Shown: positions 10,140-21,386, counted from the first letter of the stretch. The stretch is 64,000 bases of DNA from Pachyseris speciosa (GCA_016490735.1 JAEMWC010000230.1:820001-884000), one strand, 5' to 3'. Translations and numbers: made by a program. Notes: generated by a model not told the origin, from the sequence alone.

Positions 10140-11095
10140 GCGTGTCTCTTTTGCAATTTCTGGAGGGTAGGAGGTCAAATCGACCTGGCTATTCCATATA
10201 AGGGGTTACCACGGAGATTTCGCTGGTCAACAAGGCCGAAGGCTCTATCTTTCTTGTCACACTTGTCACGCTAGCTGTCGTTTATTTCTAAACGATCACT
10301 GCAGCTACAATTCGTCACGTATTTGATTTATAAGTGTGTTTTCGAGCCATTTTCCACCTCAGAAGCCCCGTGCCTGGCATCATGTGGCTGGGTTGATGGG
10401 TAGAGGCCATCCTTTGAAAGAAAACAGAGGTGGGAAGCAATTTCACGCGAAGTAGGCCGCCGAAAGTATGCGAGCGAGTGATAGCCATTTACGGAATGAA
10501 GTTGTGTCTTTAGCCGTTTTGTGAGTGGATTCCAGGATCTAGCATGACAATTTTGGCGAGTTTTGACTAGTAAATAATGCAATAAGTGCAATATTTTATC
10601 AGCGGGACCAGGTGGCTCGACACTTATAAAAAATATCTAAAATGGAAATTGGCGGACTTCCATGTCGGCGTTACACAAGAAATACCCTGAATTGCACTGG
10701 GTCACAGAGGCGGAAATTACAGACAGTTTGAGCAACTGAAATCAAACAGCGTTATCCACAACGCGCTCAAGAATTGAGCAGGTAAATGTGGAACAGATTG
10801 CAAGAATTGGAGTCGAAGTTTGCTGCAAATGTAGACATTTAGCTTCAAGATGAATTTTTGTGTTTAAAACTTGAAGACAAAGTTGCGTATTTTTTGTGCC
10901 TTCCGAGGGCGTATTGGGGTTTTGCAACAGAATTAATGCTCGTATTCGATGAAAACTGGGACTTTTGGTCAGTTTACGGGGTGCTAAAGTCTAAACAAAT
11001 GATCACCTGTTAATAAAAATGGTTGATTTTAACCACAGTCCGGGATTTAAGAAAGTTGTAGGTTTTCAAAGCATGCGACGTTTACGTCGCAAAGT
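10140..11095. repeat. dispersed repeat, copy A
   Basis: Collinear with 54785-55400 and then 56680-57000. Shared landmarks: 'ggagggtaggaggtca', 'ccgaaggctctatctt', 'attttggcgagttttgact', 'ggagtcgaagtttgctgc' and 'ttttgcaac'. No protein or terminal structure was recognised; it could be part of a transposon or an old duplication. Confidence 0.7.
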
Positions 11096-11112
11096 TTGCC
11101 GTCCCTTAAAAA

Positions 11113-12260
11113 ATGATTTTAGTATATTTTAGAGCCGGTTACGTAATGTACCAATTCTTCAATCAGTGCTACGGTCCTAAACCTGAACTCTACGGTCGCT
11201 ACATTGACGACTGCATTGGCGCAATTTCGTCTAGCAAGGAGGAGATCAATCAATTTATAATCTCCGTTAATTCCTTTCTTCCGGCTCTAAAATATACCTG
11301 GGAAATTTCGGAAACTTCACTGGCCTTTCTAGATACCAAAGTTTTTATCAGCGGCAACGGTTGATGTAGCAGTGTGCACTACAAACCCACCGATTCTCAC
11401 AGTTATTTGTTGTATTCATCTTCACATCCATCTCAGGTCAAAAACGTCACTCCCTATTCTCAATTTTTTAGACTTCGACGTCTATGTAGTGATGACTCTG
11501 ATTTTTCCAACAAATCAGAGGAAATTTGCCAGTTCTTCGAGAAACGTGGCTATCCTGATTCCGTGGTTCAATCGGGCCATCACCGCGCCCAGCAGATTGA
11601 TCAACAGTCAGCACTACAGACGTCACAAAAGGAAAAGAATGACAGAATTCCATTCACCATCACATTTCATCCTCATAATAATCCAGTTAAGGCCATCATT
11701 CTTAATAACTTTAAGATGCTGCAAAATGATCCAGAAACTGCTAGAATCTTTTCGTAATAACCACACTGATTTCATTCAAACGCGACAAAAATGTAGGTAA
11801 CTTTCTAGTTAGAAGCGCATTCAAAACAACTCAACGACCTGGCACTTTTAAATGCGCGCGCTCGCGATGCAAAACTTGTCCTTTCATTCAAAACACTGAT
11901 AAAATATCGGGCCCTAAGCGATCTGTTAAGATCATTGATAGTTTCACGTGTACCTCCGTAAATGTTATCTATTTCATAACCTGTACATTATACAAAAAGT
12001 TATACATCGGCGAAACAGGAAGATGACTAGGTGACCGATTGCGAGAACATCTTCGTAGTGATCTTGAGAAAGATGACGAAGATGCATCCATACCAGTCGC
12101 TCGGCATTTTAATCTCCCTAGCCATTCCAAACAACACATGTCCATCTCCGGCCTTTCGCTACATCAAGGTACTACGGAAAGCTAATCGAAACGTCAGCTA
12201 ATGGCACCCTGTACGGTGGTCAATTTACATGATCAACTCGGTTGATAAACCAAACAATTC
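11113..12260 (+). mobile_element. Penelope-like element: RT C-terminus plus GIY-YIG endonuclease, decayed
   Basis: The frame from 11113 carries YGRYIDDCIGA, the YxDD active site of a Penelope-like reverse transcriptase, then ISETSLAFLDTKVFI. After an in-frame TGA (11362) the same frame continues (11374-11757) with HYKPTDSHSYLLYSSSHPSQ. From about 11760 a shifted frame gives a CxxC-type linker and, near 11995, the GIY-YIG motif around KLYIGETGR, broken by a TGA right after the R, followed by DRLREHL. The 5' part (RT fingers) is missing. The end, 12180-12260, matches the termini at 5835 and 18870. Such elements insert by target-primed reverse transcription. Non-functional. Confidence 0.85.
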
Positions 12261-12289
12261 AGCTACTTGTTTGCGTCCAAAACTAGTAC

Positions 12290-12820
12290 AAATGATTGTT
12301 ATTTTTATCCGGTGGAGAGAAAAATACAAGTTTTATTCCTGAAAAAAAGTAACAACGATTAAACCAAATGTTTACCTCACTGTCCTGTGTTGTAGAGGTT
12401 TCTACCACTTGAAAACACGTAAGCGTCAGTAAAGTAAAAACAAGCATCCGCAAAAATAGCAAACGGTTTGTCCACAGAAAGAGCTTTTCCCACAGAGTTT
12501 GAGCTATTTGTTCCTCCCATTAATGCCGGTGAAGTGTTAAGTGACCTTTCTTGGTGAGATGCAAGATGCCGCGGTAAAGTGAAAGCCCTTGAAGCGTTGA
12601 ATTATTTTGTTTTCAACCACACAATCGATCCAACTTTGAAGCTTTTCCTAAGAAAAGTCTTTCGCTCTTCCTTTTGTCACTTGAAAATCACCTTCCGGAG
12701 TATCTTTTGACAAATTGTTGATTTTTATGCCTTTTACGCGAATTAAAAGACAAACTTCGATCGATGAAGATGAAGTTGTTTTGCTGAAAATGAAGAAACC
12801 AACAGAATGTGAAATTTCGA
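12290..12820. repeat. duplicated block, copy A
   Basis: Collinear with 27730-28235; shared landmarks 'aagtaacaacgattaaacca', 'cggtttgtcca', 'tttgagcta.t.gt.cctccc' and 'caccttccggagtatc'. On the minus strand both keep DTPEGD and KGRAKDFS, suggesting an old exon, and copy A has a short hydrophobic stretch (MLVFTLLTLTCFQVVE) before a GT donor that could be a signal peptide. Gene identity is unknown. Confidence 0.6.
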
Positions 12821-12944
12821 GCCGCAGAAAGCGCACGAAAAATTAAGCTTCCGTTTGGTTTAGGTGCCCCACACCTGGCTTGAGCCTGCGATCCAACCGA
12901 AAGCAGGGAAGGTAACCACAAAAGAGACAAGAATAAATGGAAAT

Positions 12945-13080
12945 ATGGCCAGGATGGTGAGGGATGGTAACGTTTGTAACGGATTACAAATTACCTTTTT
13001 AAAAAATTTGGCCTAAATTTTTCGAAATGGTAATTTGTAATCCTTTTAAATTTTCCATCCTTCACCATCCTCGCCACATT
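12945..13080. repeat. hairpin-forming inverted repeat
   Basis: 'ggccaggatggtgagggatgg' in part and 'ggattacaaattacc' on the left are mirrored by 'ggtaatttgtaatcc' and 'ccatccttcaccatcctcgcc' in part on the right. It supplies the 3' end of the minus-strand frame above it, so those residues are probably not native protein. Confidence 0.65.
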
Positions 13081-13572
13081 TTCATTTATTCTTGCTTCTT
13101 TGGTGCTTATCCGCCCTGAAAATTTGTTGTTTCGCTGTTTCGCATTATTTAAGTGCATTTTTTTTCTCTCTAATATTGATCCAAACAATCGTGACCGTGC
13201 TCCTTTAATGCTGGAACTGCAAACATCGCATATTTCCTTCAATGGTCTGATGTATATCGGCTTTTCCTTAAATACTCTGTGCACCATTACTCCATTAAGG
13301 ACTTGCCCTGGTGCTAGAGTTGTTTTCACAAGATTGCTATGCACAGGCATGAGAATCTCCAAGTCTACTCCAACTGGTATAATCTCTTCAAATGCTTCTC
13401 TGAGGCAAGCTTCGACCACAAACTCCGACCACTCTTTTTGCAATTGAAAACCTGAAATCACGTAGCCATTTTCCATCAGCCATACTCGCTTCGCTTGCCT
13501 TGGAACACTGTTAACACCAGGGCCAGTTAACAATATTACATCTCTCATGAACGGTCCTTTCACAACACACAT
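12991..13572 (-). CDS. hypothetical protein fragment, unrecognised
   Basis: A 193-codon frame. The first 110 residues look protein-like: VILLTGPGVNSVPRQAKRVW, then MENGYVISGFQLQKEWSEFV, FEEIIPVGVDLEILMPV, LVKTTLAPGQVLNGVMVHRV and FKEKPIYIRPLKE. This recalls a domain seen in large multi-copy anthozoan predicted proteins, some with HECT-like C-termini, but I cannot name it securely. The last 40 residues come from a hairpin repeat. The start lies next to the left end (13579) of the candidate transposon, so the frame may be a host exon cut off by that insertion. Confidence 0.4.
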   Translation of the reverse strand: MCVVKGPFMRDVILLTGPGVNSVPRQAKRVWLMENGYVISGFQLQKEWSEFVVEACLREAFEEIIPVGVDLEILMPVHSNLVKTTLAPGQVLNGVMVHRVFKEKPIYIRPLKEICDVCSSSIKGARSRLFGSILERKKMHLNNAKQRNNKFSGRISTKEARINENVARMVKDGKFKRITNYHFEKFRPNFLKR

Positions 13573-13599
13573 TCCCTTTCACGCGAATTAAGGCATGGG

Positions 13600-14714
13600 G
13601 CAGAGTCAAAAATGCCTAGAAATGAGGGAAAAAAAATTAAAAAGGGGCTTTCATACCAGTGAACTTTTTTTCTACACAGGTTTACTTACTTTTGAGAGCT
13701 GAATTTTTCAAAATTAATCACGTGACTTGACCGTTACTAATAGCGGTATTTTGGCGCCATTTTGGGTACCTCTTTTTGTCTCAAGTTTACAAGCATTTAT
13801 GCTACATCAAATAGAGGGAGAAAGATTAGAATATATCGCTGGATAGTCAGTGACTTTGAAATTAATTGGGGATTTTGGAGAATTACTTTCAAAACCAGTA
13901 AAATTTGTCTTCCCTTTTCGTTGTGAGGGGATTAAGTTGATTAATGATCATTAATAGCTTCAGTTTGAAAAGAATATTAAATCCCCGACTGGATCCTAGT
14001 TGCTGGCTTATAGGTCTTGCTTTTGGAACGGAGAAAAAGCCATCGAAGCAGCGCAAAGTTCTTGTATTTGACCGCTTTAATATTCTACTAGATGACGAGG
14101 CGTCCGCCATGTTTGAAGAGCGCTGTTTCCACTTCGGGAGACTAAAACCTAGGCAATTTTCTTTGCTACCATAGCAACTTACTCGTTTCAAAATGGCGGA
14201 CGAGTTTGTTGTGGAGAGATGTGGAACAAATAGTGAGTTTTACTGTGTATAGCTGACATGAATTTTCAAAGATCTTTGCAGAATTGGTAATTAAAAACAT
14301 TTTTTGCCTTGTTTTACGTGTTTTGTGTCTGTGAACCCTACTTTTCAACGTGAAGACGAGCGGTTTATCACCGAAGAGCAGTTTCGGAGTCTCATTTGGA
14401 AGAAAGCAACTTGTGCGCCTTACTTTGAGAGCTTGCAACTTTTAGAGCCAAATTTGATCATAAATAAGATATCTTGTTTCTGTTCTAAATTGTTCTCGCA
14501 GTTTTGGCGCAATTCCTAGATTAGCGGTGTTAGTTGTGAGGTTAACGTTTGCTTTGTGCAGTTTCATAAGTTCGATATATTGTAAGTTTTACTTCTGGAA
14601 GTCAACTTTTATTGTTTACTGGGCCACTAAACGTAAAACTCAGTTACTTTTCAACAATTATAAGAACAAAATTTCCTAGAGGCTGAGAATTCAGGACAAA
14701 ATCACGCTGCTATT
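13600..14714. other. 5' region with an isolated first-exon-like ATG
   Basis: No clear gene. At 14193 ATGGCGGACGAG opens 13 codons (MADEFVVERCGTN) ending at a consensus donor GTGAGT (14233), but no matching acceptor in phase was found before the next gene. The plus frame 14304-14519 is protein-like in part (NPTFQREDERFITEEQFRSL), unrecognised. This may be leader or promoter sequence of the downstream gene. Confidence 0.3.
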
Positions 14715-17700
14715 ATGGCGGGATTTTTCAACTGCAGCTTCGCACGCGTAGCAGCAAGAAACAGTGTATACGATGAGAATGGGAAGTTCCAACGAGAGAA
14801 GAGCACTCGTCTACAGAAGTTCTTGAGTACATTTGCCAGTAACGGAAGCATTCGCTGTTACTCAGAACGCATTTGACAAGAGACTACCTGCACTCCTCCA
14901 AAACTTTCATAAATGGCGAGGCCAAGACAAGACTAAGTTCTTAGAACACTTTAGTTCTACTGCATGGAGTTCACTCTCAGCAGCCAAGAAAGGACTGCAT
15001 ACAATCTCGAGTTGCAAAGCATGCCAAACAAATCACCTGCTCTTTCATTCACTCTTCCCTCTGAGATCAAACCGACTCAAAGGGAGTGATCCAGTATCTA
15101 CATGCATGAGGGAAGCAACATGCCTGAGAAAAGCAGTGAAGGCTGTGAAACCTTCTAAAGCTACAATCCAGGACACTGCTAAGAACATTTATTTTAAAAT
15201 CAATGAACCTTTTAAGAACCTTTACAATGTTGACCTTGCTGAAGCCTTAACAAAAGTTCCAGACGTTGGCATTGCAAAATCCAAAACAAAGGTACAAAAA
15301 TCAAAGGAAAGAAGAGAGAATGCAAGGCGATTCAAAAAAATCACTGAAGAACAGTGGTCCAAAGTTGACTGTGACACAATGCTTGGAACACGGCAATCCT
15401 TTGCATTGTACTTTGAGTCCACTGAGGAGGCCAAAATCCGGACCACGAAGAGGAAGACACTTGAGGAGGCTGGTCTTCGGAAGAAGAAGCGTCACTCACC
15501 AGATCCAAATGAAGTTCACTTTGATAAGGAGGGCCTCCTACAGGAAGTAAATTCAATGAAAGAGCGTGAGAAGGTGAGAATGACTTTTTTTAATGAGTTA
15601 TGAAGACAATCATAGCAAAATGAAGCAAATAGTATTGACATTGTGGCAATCCAGGATGTTGCTGTTGAATGGATAAACTATTCCTCCTCCTCCCCTCCTC
15701 CTATTTGTTAACTAATTATGACAAATTTACCTTGAAAAGCTTATTCTTAAATATTCCATTTCTCTTTTGCTGTGTAGATAAACTTTTCAGAACTGGCCAG
15801 GCAATATGGAGCATCTGCCAAAACCAAGCTTGGAAACATGGTTGTTAAAGAATTCCTTGGTAAAATGGTGTGGACCTTGCAAAGTTTAACAGCCACAGAA
15901 AAAATAATGCACTACTAAGAAGGCAGCTGAACAAAACCTTTGGTGGAGAGATAACGACACCGGTACCCCGCACAAGTGTAGCCATAAGGGAAACCTTGCG
16001 GCAAAAAATTGCAAATGGGGAATATTGCTTGGGAGAAATTATTGCGCCAAAATCTTACAAAAAACTCTCACTACAGTCTGATGGTACTCTAAAGGAGGAG
16101 ACCTTCACAGTAAGTGGAAGAAAAATCCCTTTGCTGGACATAAGGAAAAACCTTTTGGAACGGCATGAGAAGGAAGGTCTTGTCAGGGACCATTCAGATA
16201 CACATTATGAGGCACCGACCAATGAAGAAATTAAAAACCGTTTGAAGGAGCTTGGAGAGCATGCGGAACCAGCTGATGGTGAGTTCACAAGAGAAGAACT
16301 AGTTGAATCACTAAAACACTGGGAAAGAACAAGGCACCTAATGATCTGGTCTGATCATTCCAGCATCATGAATCATGGCCACATTCTCCTGACTGTAAAT
16401 ACTATTTATGACCCAGCATTCTACTATACTTCACAAGAACTTGGCGGAAAAGATGTACAAGAATGGGTAGAAAAACCTCAAGTCTACCTCATGGCAAGAT
16501 GTAGGGACACAATAGACGATCAGCTGGTGTACAGTGACACTCGTCTGGAAGACATAGAACAGCCCCAAATCAAGGTCACCTCATCTCACAAAGTCCCCAT
16601 AAATGACATCTGCAGGCTGTTTCATGCTGACCATCCATCACAAGAGGTAGAGGCTGGTGAACAAATTGTAGGTAAATATGGTTGTTGCGGTTGTACTGGG
16701 GCATCAGAACAATATGTCGACCATATAGCATCACTGAGAGCCCCACAAATCACACTGGAAGAGAGAAGGAAGAAAGTCATTGCAGGTCCAGCTGGACAAG
16801 AAAGAAGAAATGGGGGTATAAATCCATTCCAACAGTTGAGCAAAGATGAGTTGATAAGGGAGTGCAGAGGCCGACATCTTCCAACTGATGGTTTGCTGAA
16901 GCCAGCCTTGTACAGCAACTTGAGAAAGGAACTGAAGGGTGTTCAAAGGGTTCCAGCACTGTGCTTTCCAAATCAGACAGCTTCAATGGAGGATCTCAAC
17001 CTAGGTCAGTATGAAATGGTGCCAGTGGAACCCTTACATGACCTCAAGGAACATATAAACAACGTGCTGAAAGAGCTGCCAAAGCACCTTACTGATGAAG
17101 AAAACTCGCTCTTCAAAGAGTCAGTAGAAGCAGTGCTCTCCACAAAAGAAAAGTTAAGGGTTCAGACTACCGTCTCTGTTGTATTGTTTTGGCTCTACAT
17201 CTTGGAAATAACTGCCGTTTGACAATCCGAAGACTGTTGTATACTCTTGCTGAACTCTGTGAGCTACTCTATGCCCCTGCAGATAAACGCACTCCCCGCT
17301 TTATTTTGCGTCTGCATAATGTTACCTTCTGTCATGTAATTGCAATGCGAAAGGTATTTCAGACCCCTGAAGTGCTGACTTACAGAAAGCTCTATGGAAT
17401 ATACTACCACAGCATCACATGCCATGCACCTCTCACATCACGTTTGATTTCACTCAGTTCTGTGGACACCGAGGAGGAAGAAAGAGAATTCAGTACCATA
17501 AATGCCATCAGCAAAACAACCTCCAATGGTCACCCAGAGCACATAATTCCAAACTGCATAGTTCGAGCTCAAGCAGAAAGAAAGTGTAAGGCAAGCAAGG
17601 CTAGCACCTTTCTGGATCAGCCGTCAAAGATTGGAAAATTTGCAAGAAACCTCCCAGACTTCCCCAACACAATCATTCCCAAAGAACTATTGGACAAAGA

Positions 17701-18527
17701 AATTTACCAGGCTCACTTGGAGAAAATAAGTGAATAATGTTGCATATACTGAATACTACAGGGTATTTCAAGATGAGCCATGGCCACTCGATGACAGACA
17801 AATTGAAGAGCAGAACACACCACTTCATCAAAACCAGCCTGAATATTATACTGTTCCTTTGCCTGATGAATCAACAGAAACAGAAGAAGATGACCCAACA
17901 CAGCTAGTTGCCTGGACTACAGATCTTATAGTCACTACTGAAGATAATGCTGAGCTCAGCGATGATGATGATGCTGAAGGGGGTGGAGATGGTAGTGAAG
18001 GAGGCGATGCTTACATTAGAGACAAAGAAAATCCTGCTAACTTACCAGATGTTCCAGAATCTACACAACTTCAAGGCAGCAATCATTCCATCGGCAACAA
18101 CTGTGCATTTCACCAACCTACACGACAAGCAAGAAATCCTGCAGTTACTGAAAACAGAAATGAACAGTCACATCTGCAAACAAAACTTGCCACTACTGTG
18201 TCTAGGGTTTTGGGTGTGACACCTCTTGTGAAGACTCTTGACAAAGCAAAGAAAGCACTTCACGACAAAAGAAACCTCAACAACAGTTACTACCAAAACA
18301 AGTACAAAGATACTTTGGCTTCTGTTCAAACACAAGTGCTAGCGGCTCACAACAATTTCACAAAAGAAATAAATCATTGGGAAAGGGAATTTGTCATCAA
18401 GCATGGTTTTGCACCAAATTATGAACGCTATGAGTCGGAAGCAACAATCAAGGCTGTATATAGGAAAAAGAAACTGAGCAAGGACTTGCTAAAACATTGG
18501 AAAATAACTGTGCACATCCATTCATGA
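14715..18527 (+). CDS. large unrecognised, probably transposon-encoded protein (frameshifted)
   Basis: The gene reads through 14715-14830, 14833-15573, an intron (15574-15777), 15778-15869, 15870-17160, 17160-17737 and 17730-18527, changing frame at about 14830, 15866, 17150 and 17735. In order: a basic N-terminal region with CKAC (SSCKACQTNH) and KKRH; a middle region with LMIWSDHSSIMNHGHILLTV, YDPAFYY, RLFHADHPSQEVEAGEQ and the cysteine cluster GKYGCCGCTG; then RFILRLHN, SLSSVDTEEEEREFS and an acidic tail (SDDDDAEGGG) before a basic coiled-coil-like end. Similar proteins are multi-copy in cnidarian genomes. Asp in SDHS, Asp in HADH and Glu in DTEEEE could form a DDE-like triad; that is inference. 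The full protein would be about 1200 residues. Two of the breaks are single-base deletions in AAAA runs. Confidence 0.6.
15574..15777 (+). other. intron
   Basis: The donor AAG|GTGAGA follows exactly 247 codons of the frame opened at 14833. The acceptor is a pyrimidine stretch ending CTGTGTAG (15777). Length 204 bp, phase 0. The following exon opens INFSELARQYGASAK. Confidence 0.75.
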
Positions 18528-18867
18528 ACTGAAAATGATCAGCAAAAACTGATGGCTCGTTTTCACTTTTAAAATCGCTTTTGTATTGCTACTCTTCCTT
18601 AATTTTTAAAAACGAATACAGTTTGAAATTCTGCTAAAATCAAAGCAATCAGCTAGTATATCATGAGGTGGAGACATGTTGCTTTGAGGATAAATTATAA
18701 TCAATTCACAATGTGTTCACAGGAATATTTAATTATTCAGCCAGCCAGTGGCTGTAGAGCTTTTTCCTTTTGTTGTGTAAATACTTGTTCTTCGTTCAAA
18801 TTTTGCATTAAGTTAAGTACTTATATTCTTTTTGTCCCATGTAAGAGAGCTATTCTTGGAAAGAAAA
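18528..18867. other. 3' flank of the large gene
   Basis: AT-rich, no coding evidence; presumed 3' untranslated sequence of the gene above. Confidence 0.35.
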
Positions 18868-18882
18868 TTTGGTTTATCAACG

Positions 18883-18913
<31 letters not shown>

Positions 18914-19009
18914 GGATTCGATTAGCTTTAGCTTATTGCCGGTTTATCAACGGAGTTTATCAACTCCGTTGATAAACCAAATTTTCGTGTTTCACTCTCC
19001 CACCGACGT

Positions 19010-19044
<35 letters not shown>

Positions 19045-19045
19045 T
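18868..19045. mobile_element. Penelope-like termini, head-to-head
   Basis: 'ggtttatcaacggagttgat' starts a minus-strand 3' terminus running to about 18930 (complement of 'tgtacggtggtcaattta'). It is followed by a hairpin of GTTTATCAACGGAGT and its complement, and then a plus-strand start ('gttgataaaccaaattttcg', 'cagtttctttagaaactaa') as at 5910-5985. Two truncated copies abut in opposite orientation. Confidence 0.65.
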
Positions 19046-19747
19046 TCTTGGAAAGAGTTGTTCAACATTGTAGTATCGATAAAATTCAACAAGAAACTCT
19101 CAACCCTGCTCTCAGAGAAAAGTATATTTACCCATGCATCCACAATTTTAAATTATTTCGATTTTCGGCGGCAATGTAAGCTTATTATAAATTTCAATTT
19201 TCGCAAATATCTGCGCTGATTGAAGAGAGTATCTTCCTGTACAAAGCTCGTAATAATGAAAATCTATTGTAAGCTTCATTGGGCTTATTGCCGTTTGCTT
19301 ACAATAATAATTAAAAAGTGACCTTTCCCGAGATATCAAAACGCTTGTTTTCACTGTCGAATCCTAACCGAAAAATTTCGAAACGCCAAGGGAAAACTGA
19401 AACTGTTGTGAGCTTGCGGGGAAAAACAAAATCAACATTAAAATACTCCTTACCTCCGGTTTTTGGAACTATCATCTTGTGTTCTGTCGATAAGCAGGCA
19501 AATAACCTTGTCACATTAGCTCTCCTTTGTAAAGGCAAATTGATGGGGTTTTTTAAGGACGCAATGCGAAAGCGAATAGCCTTTCGACCAGGAGCGAAGC
19601 CATGTTTACAAGCTACATCAACCAGACACTGAGTTAATAAAATCAACCATTAACTAATGGCTAACTAAAAGCTTCGCGGGGATGCTGGATCTTCCTTGGG
19701 ACCCATGCCTTAATTCACGTGAGCTTTCCTTTACCGCGAAAAGGGTT
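19046..19747. other. non-coding or unrecognised
   Basis: Overlapping frames on both strands (19311-19646 minus, 19318-19632 plus) have no recognisable domain. The region ends with the right inverted end of the candidate transposon at 19702-19722. Confidence 0.35.
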
Positions 19748-19933
19748 CTATGTAACTGGAAGTATTAAATTGCCTTCGGAAATTCGGCATATAAGAGCGG
19801 CTAGAAGAGGTGGATTAGACCCTGACGTCTTAACAACTTCGGTGCCGAGGATCGTGGAAAGTTCACATGCTTTCTGTTGAAGTTCTTCGAGGATTCTTTT
19901 CCCTTTGTCAGACGAACTCGCGCTAGATGCCAT
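19748..19933 (-). CDS. hypothetical short protein or first exon
   Basis: 61 codons beginning MASSASSSDKGKRILEELQQ and ending ISEGNLILPVT. The start has a good context (AAAAAGATGG), and the serine-rich then helical composition looks like a real N-terminus. It lies on the same strand as the frame at 12991-13572, just outside the other end of the candidate transposon, so both could be exons of one interrupted host gene. That link is speculative. Confidence 0.3.
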   Translation of the reverse strand: MASSASSSDKGKRILEELQQKACELSTILGTEVVKTSGSNPPLLAALICRISEGNLILPVT

Positions 19934-20019
19934 CTTTTTCCCAAACTGGCGGGAAAATGCACTTTTTACTTGATGTTAGCATTACTGAATTATCCTCCAC
20001 TAGTAACAAGTCCTGTCCG

Positions 20020-20300
20020 AGTCTCACTGCCAATCGATTATTTCAATCGTTCTAGTTGCCATTCTGGATTACCAATCGGCATTCATAATTATCAATCCTT
20101 CAGATCTTGATTGTTCATTACCGATTTTGTTTTCGACAAGAGCGATCGTGTTTCTAATATTCAATCTTATTTTGGATAATAGCGATCGTCATTCTCATTC
20201 ATCAGTCGATAATCTCGACCATAGCGATCTGTGGTCCCAATCACCAATCGATAAACTCAATCATAGCGATCGCTGTCTTGATCGGTAATCGTAAATTCGT
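20020..20300. repeat. degenerate tandem repeat, about 42-bp period
   Basis: The motif AGCGATCG or AGCGATCT recurs near 20140, 20181, 20223 and 20265, each preceded by 'at' or 'ag' and followed by a pyrimidine-rich stretch with 'caatc' and 'cgat'. No function evident. Confidence 0.5.
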
Positions 20301-21096
20301 ACCACTTTTGAATTTTATGGCCTCCCATAATTACACTCACCCGGACGATCGTACTTCCGGCTTAGTTATGATATGACTCCTGGGTTCATTTATTACGATT
20401 CAGTTATTTTTAAACTACTTTACTGATAAAAAGGTCTTCACCAAATTATAGAAGAATCAAGCTGAAAACTTGGTTAGGAAAACTATTAACATTTTACAAT
20501 CCAGGCCGAACAAGTTTATTGAACAACATTTAGACCAAATTCCCGAACAATACATAGTTGATTTATCCTACAGCAACTTCTTAATAATTATACCAAACAA
20601 CATAAGAAACATAAGCGCTTGATAGCATTTGGCAGTCTGGGATGACCTATAAACTCCAAAAGTATGGAGTTAAAGGTAAATTCTTTAAAGTAATTAAATC
20701 CTGGAGTGAACCGTTAAAAGCAACCTACAGCGATTGCCTATAAAGAATAAATAGTTCATATATCTGGAAGCGTTTACAAAGTCAATAAGCCACCTTTAGG
20801 TCTTGGTAAAAGCAGATTTTTCAATAAGTAGCTATTAGTGGTTATCTCCACTATTCACGAATGTCTTTTAACAGGTTAAAAAACAAGTGACTACCTTCAG
20901 CTTTTACAGTATTTACATGCCATTGAATATGGTCAGTGTTCTGTTTTTACCATCCATTTTATTGCTGTATCAACGGAACATTTTACTAAATTCATAACTC
21001 CTTAAGATTGTTTCTTCCGGCAGTTTAAAACATTCAGATCGGCTACTTTACTCGACTTAATGTCAGAGCAGCTATTTACAGCGAAGCATAAACATT

Positions 21097-21288
21097 AAAA
21101 TTTTATATAATAGACCAATATCACTTTTCTGATGAACAATAGATTTGGGCGTCCAGACTCGTCATCAGGATGAGTTATACAGCTCCCAGTGGATTAAGAT
21201 CATTTGTGTTTGCTCGTTTTGTGGACGAGGCTGGACGGGCAAATCTATTGTTCACAACAAGCGTGATATTAGTCTCTTAAATCAGATT
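21097..21288. mobile_element. inverted-repeat MITE, recent insertion
   Basis: About 48 bp at each end are inverted: TGAACAATAGATTTG...GCGTCCAG (21133-21157) against CTGGACGGGCAAATCTATTG (21231-21250), extending outward through AATATCAC/GTGATATT. The duplicate copy at about 3955-3970 lacks it, showing the empty site 'aaacattattaacc'. Confidence 0.75.
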
Positions 21289-21386
21289 AACCTATTGTCA
21301 GAACTTATCATCAAATCATACTTCTTGTAGTCTAATGTTATCAGTCTTGTTATGTGCTTCGTTTGTTTGAAGTTCTTTAAATGCTA

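Larger units (their letters stand above)
13579..19722. mobile_element. candidate DNA transposon with 21-bp inverted ends
   Basis: TCACGCGAATTAAGGCATGGG in part at 13579-13599 is mirrored at 19702-19722 with one mismatch in 21 positions. The 6.1-kb interval encloses the large unrecognised gene at 14715-18527 and a Penelope terminus at 18868-19045. No matching target-site duplication was found: flanks ATTCCCTT and GCTTTCCT do not match. The inverted pair and the gene together suggest an autonomous transposon, but chance or an unrelated inverted repeat cannot be excluded. Confidence 0.45.

Noticed and set aside
15222..15556. Minus-strand and out-of-phase frames over 15.2-15.6 kb
   Set aside because: Shadows of the plus-strand gene, which has the splice-consistent frame.
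21158..21185. CTGATGACGAGTC on the minus strand as a hammerhead core
   Set aside because: No GAAA partner or stem II at the right distance; it lies in the centre of a MITE.
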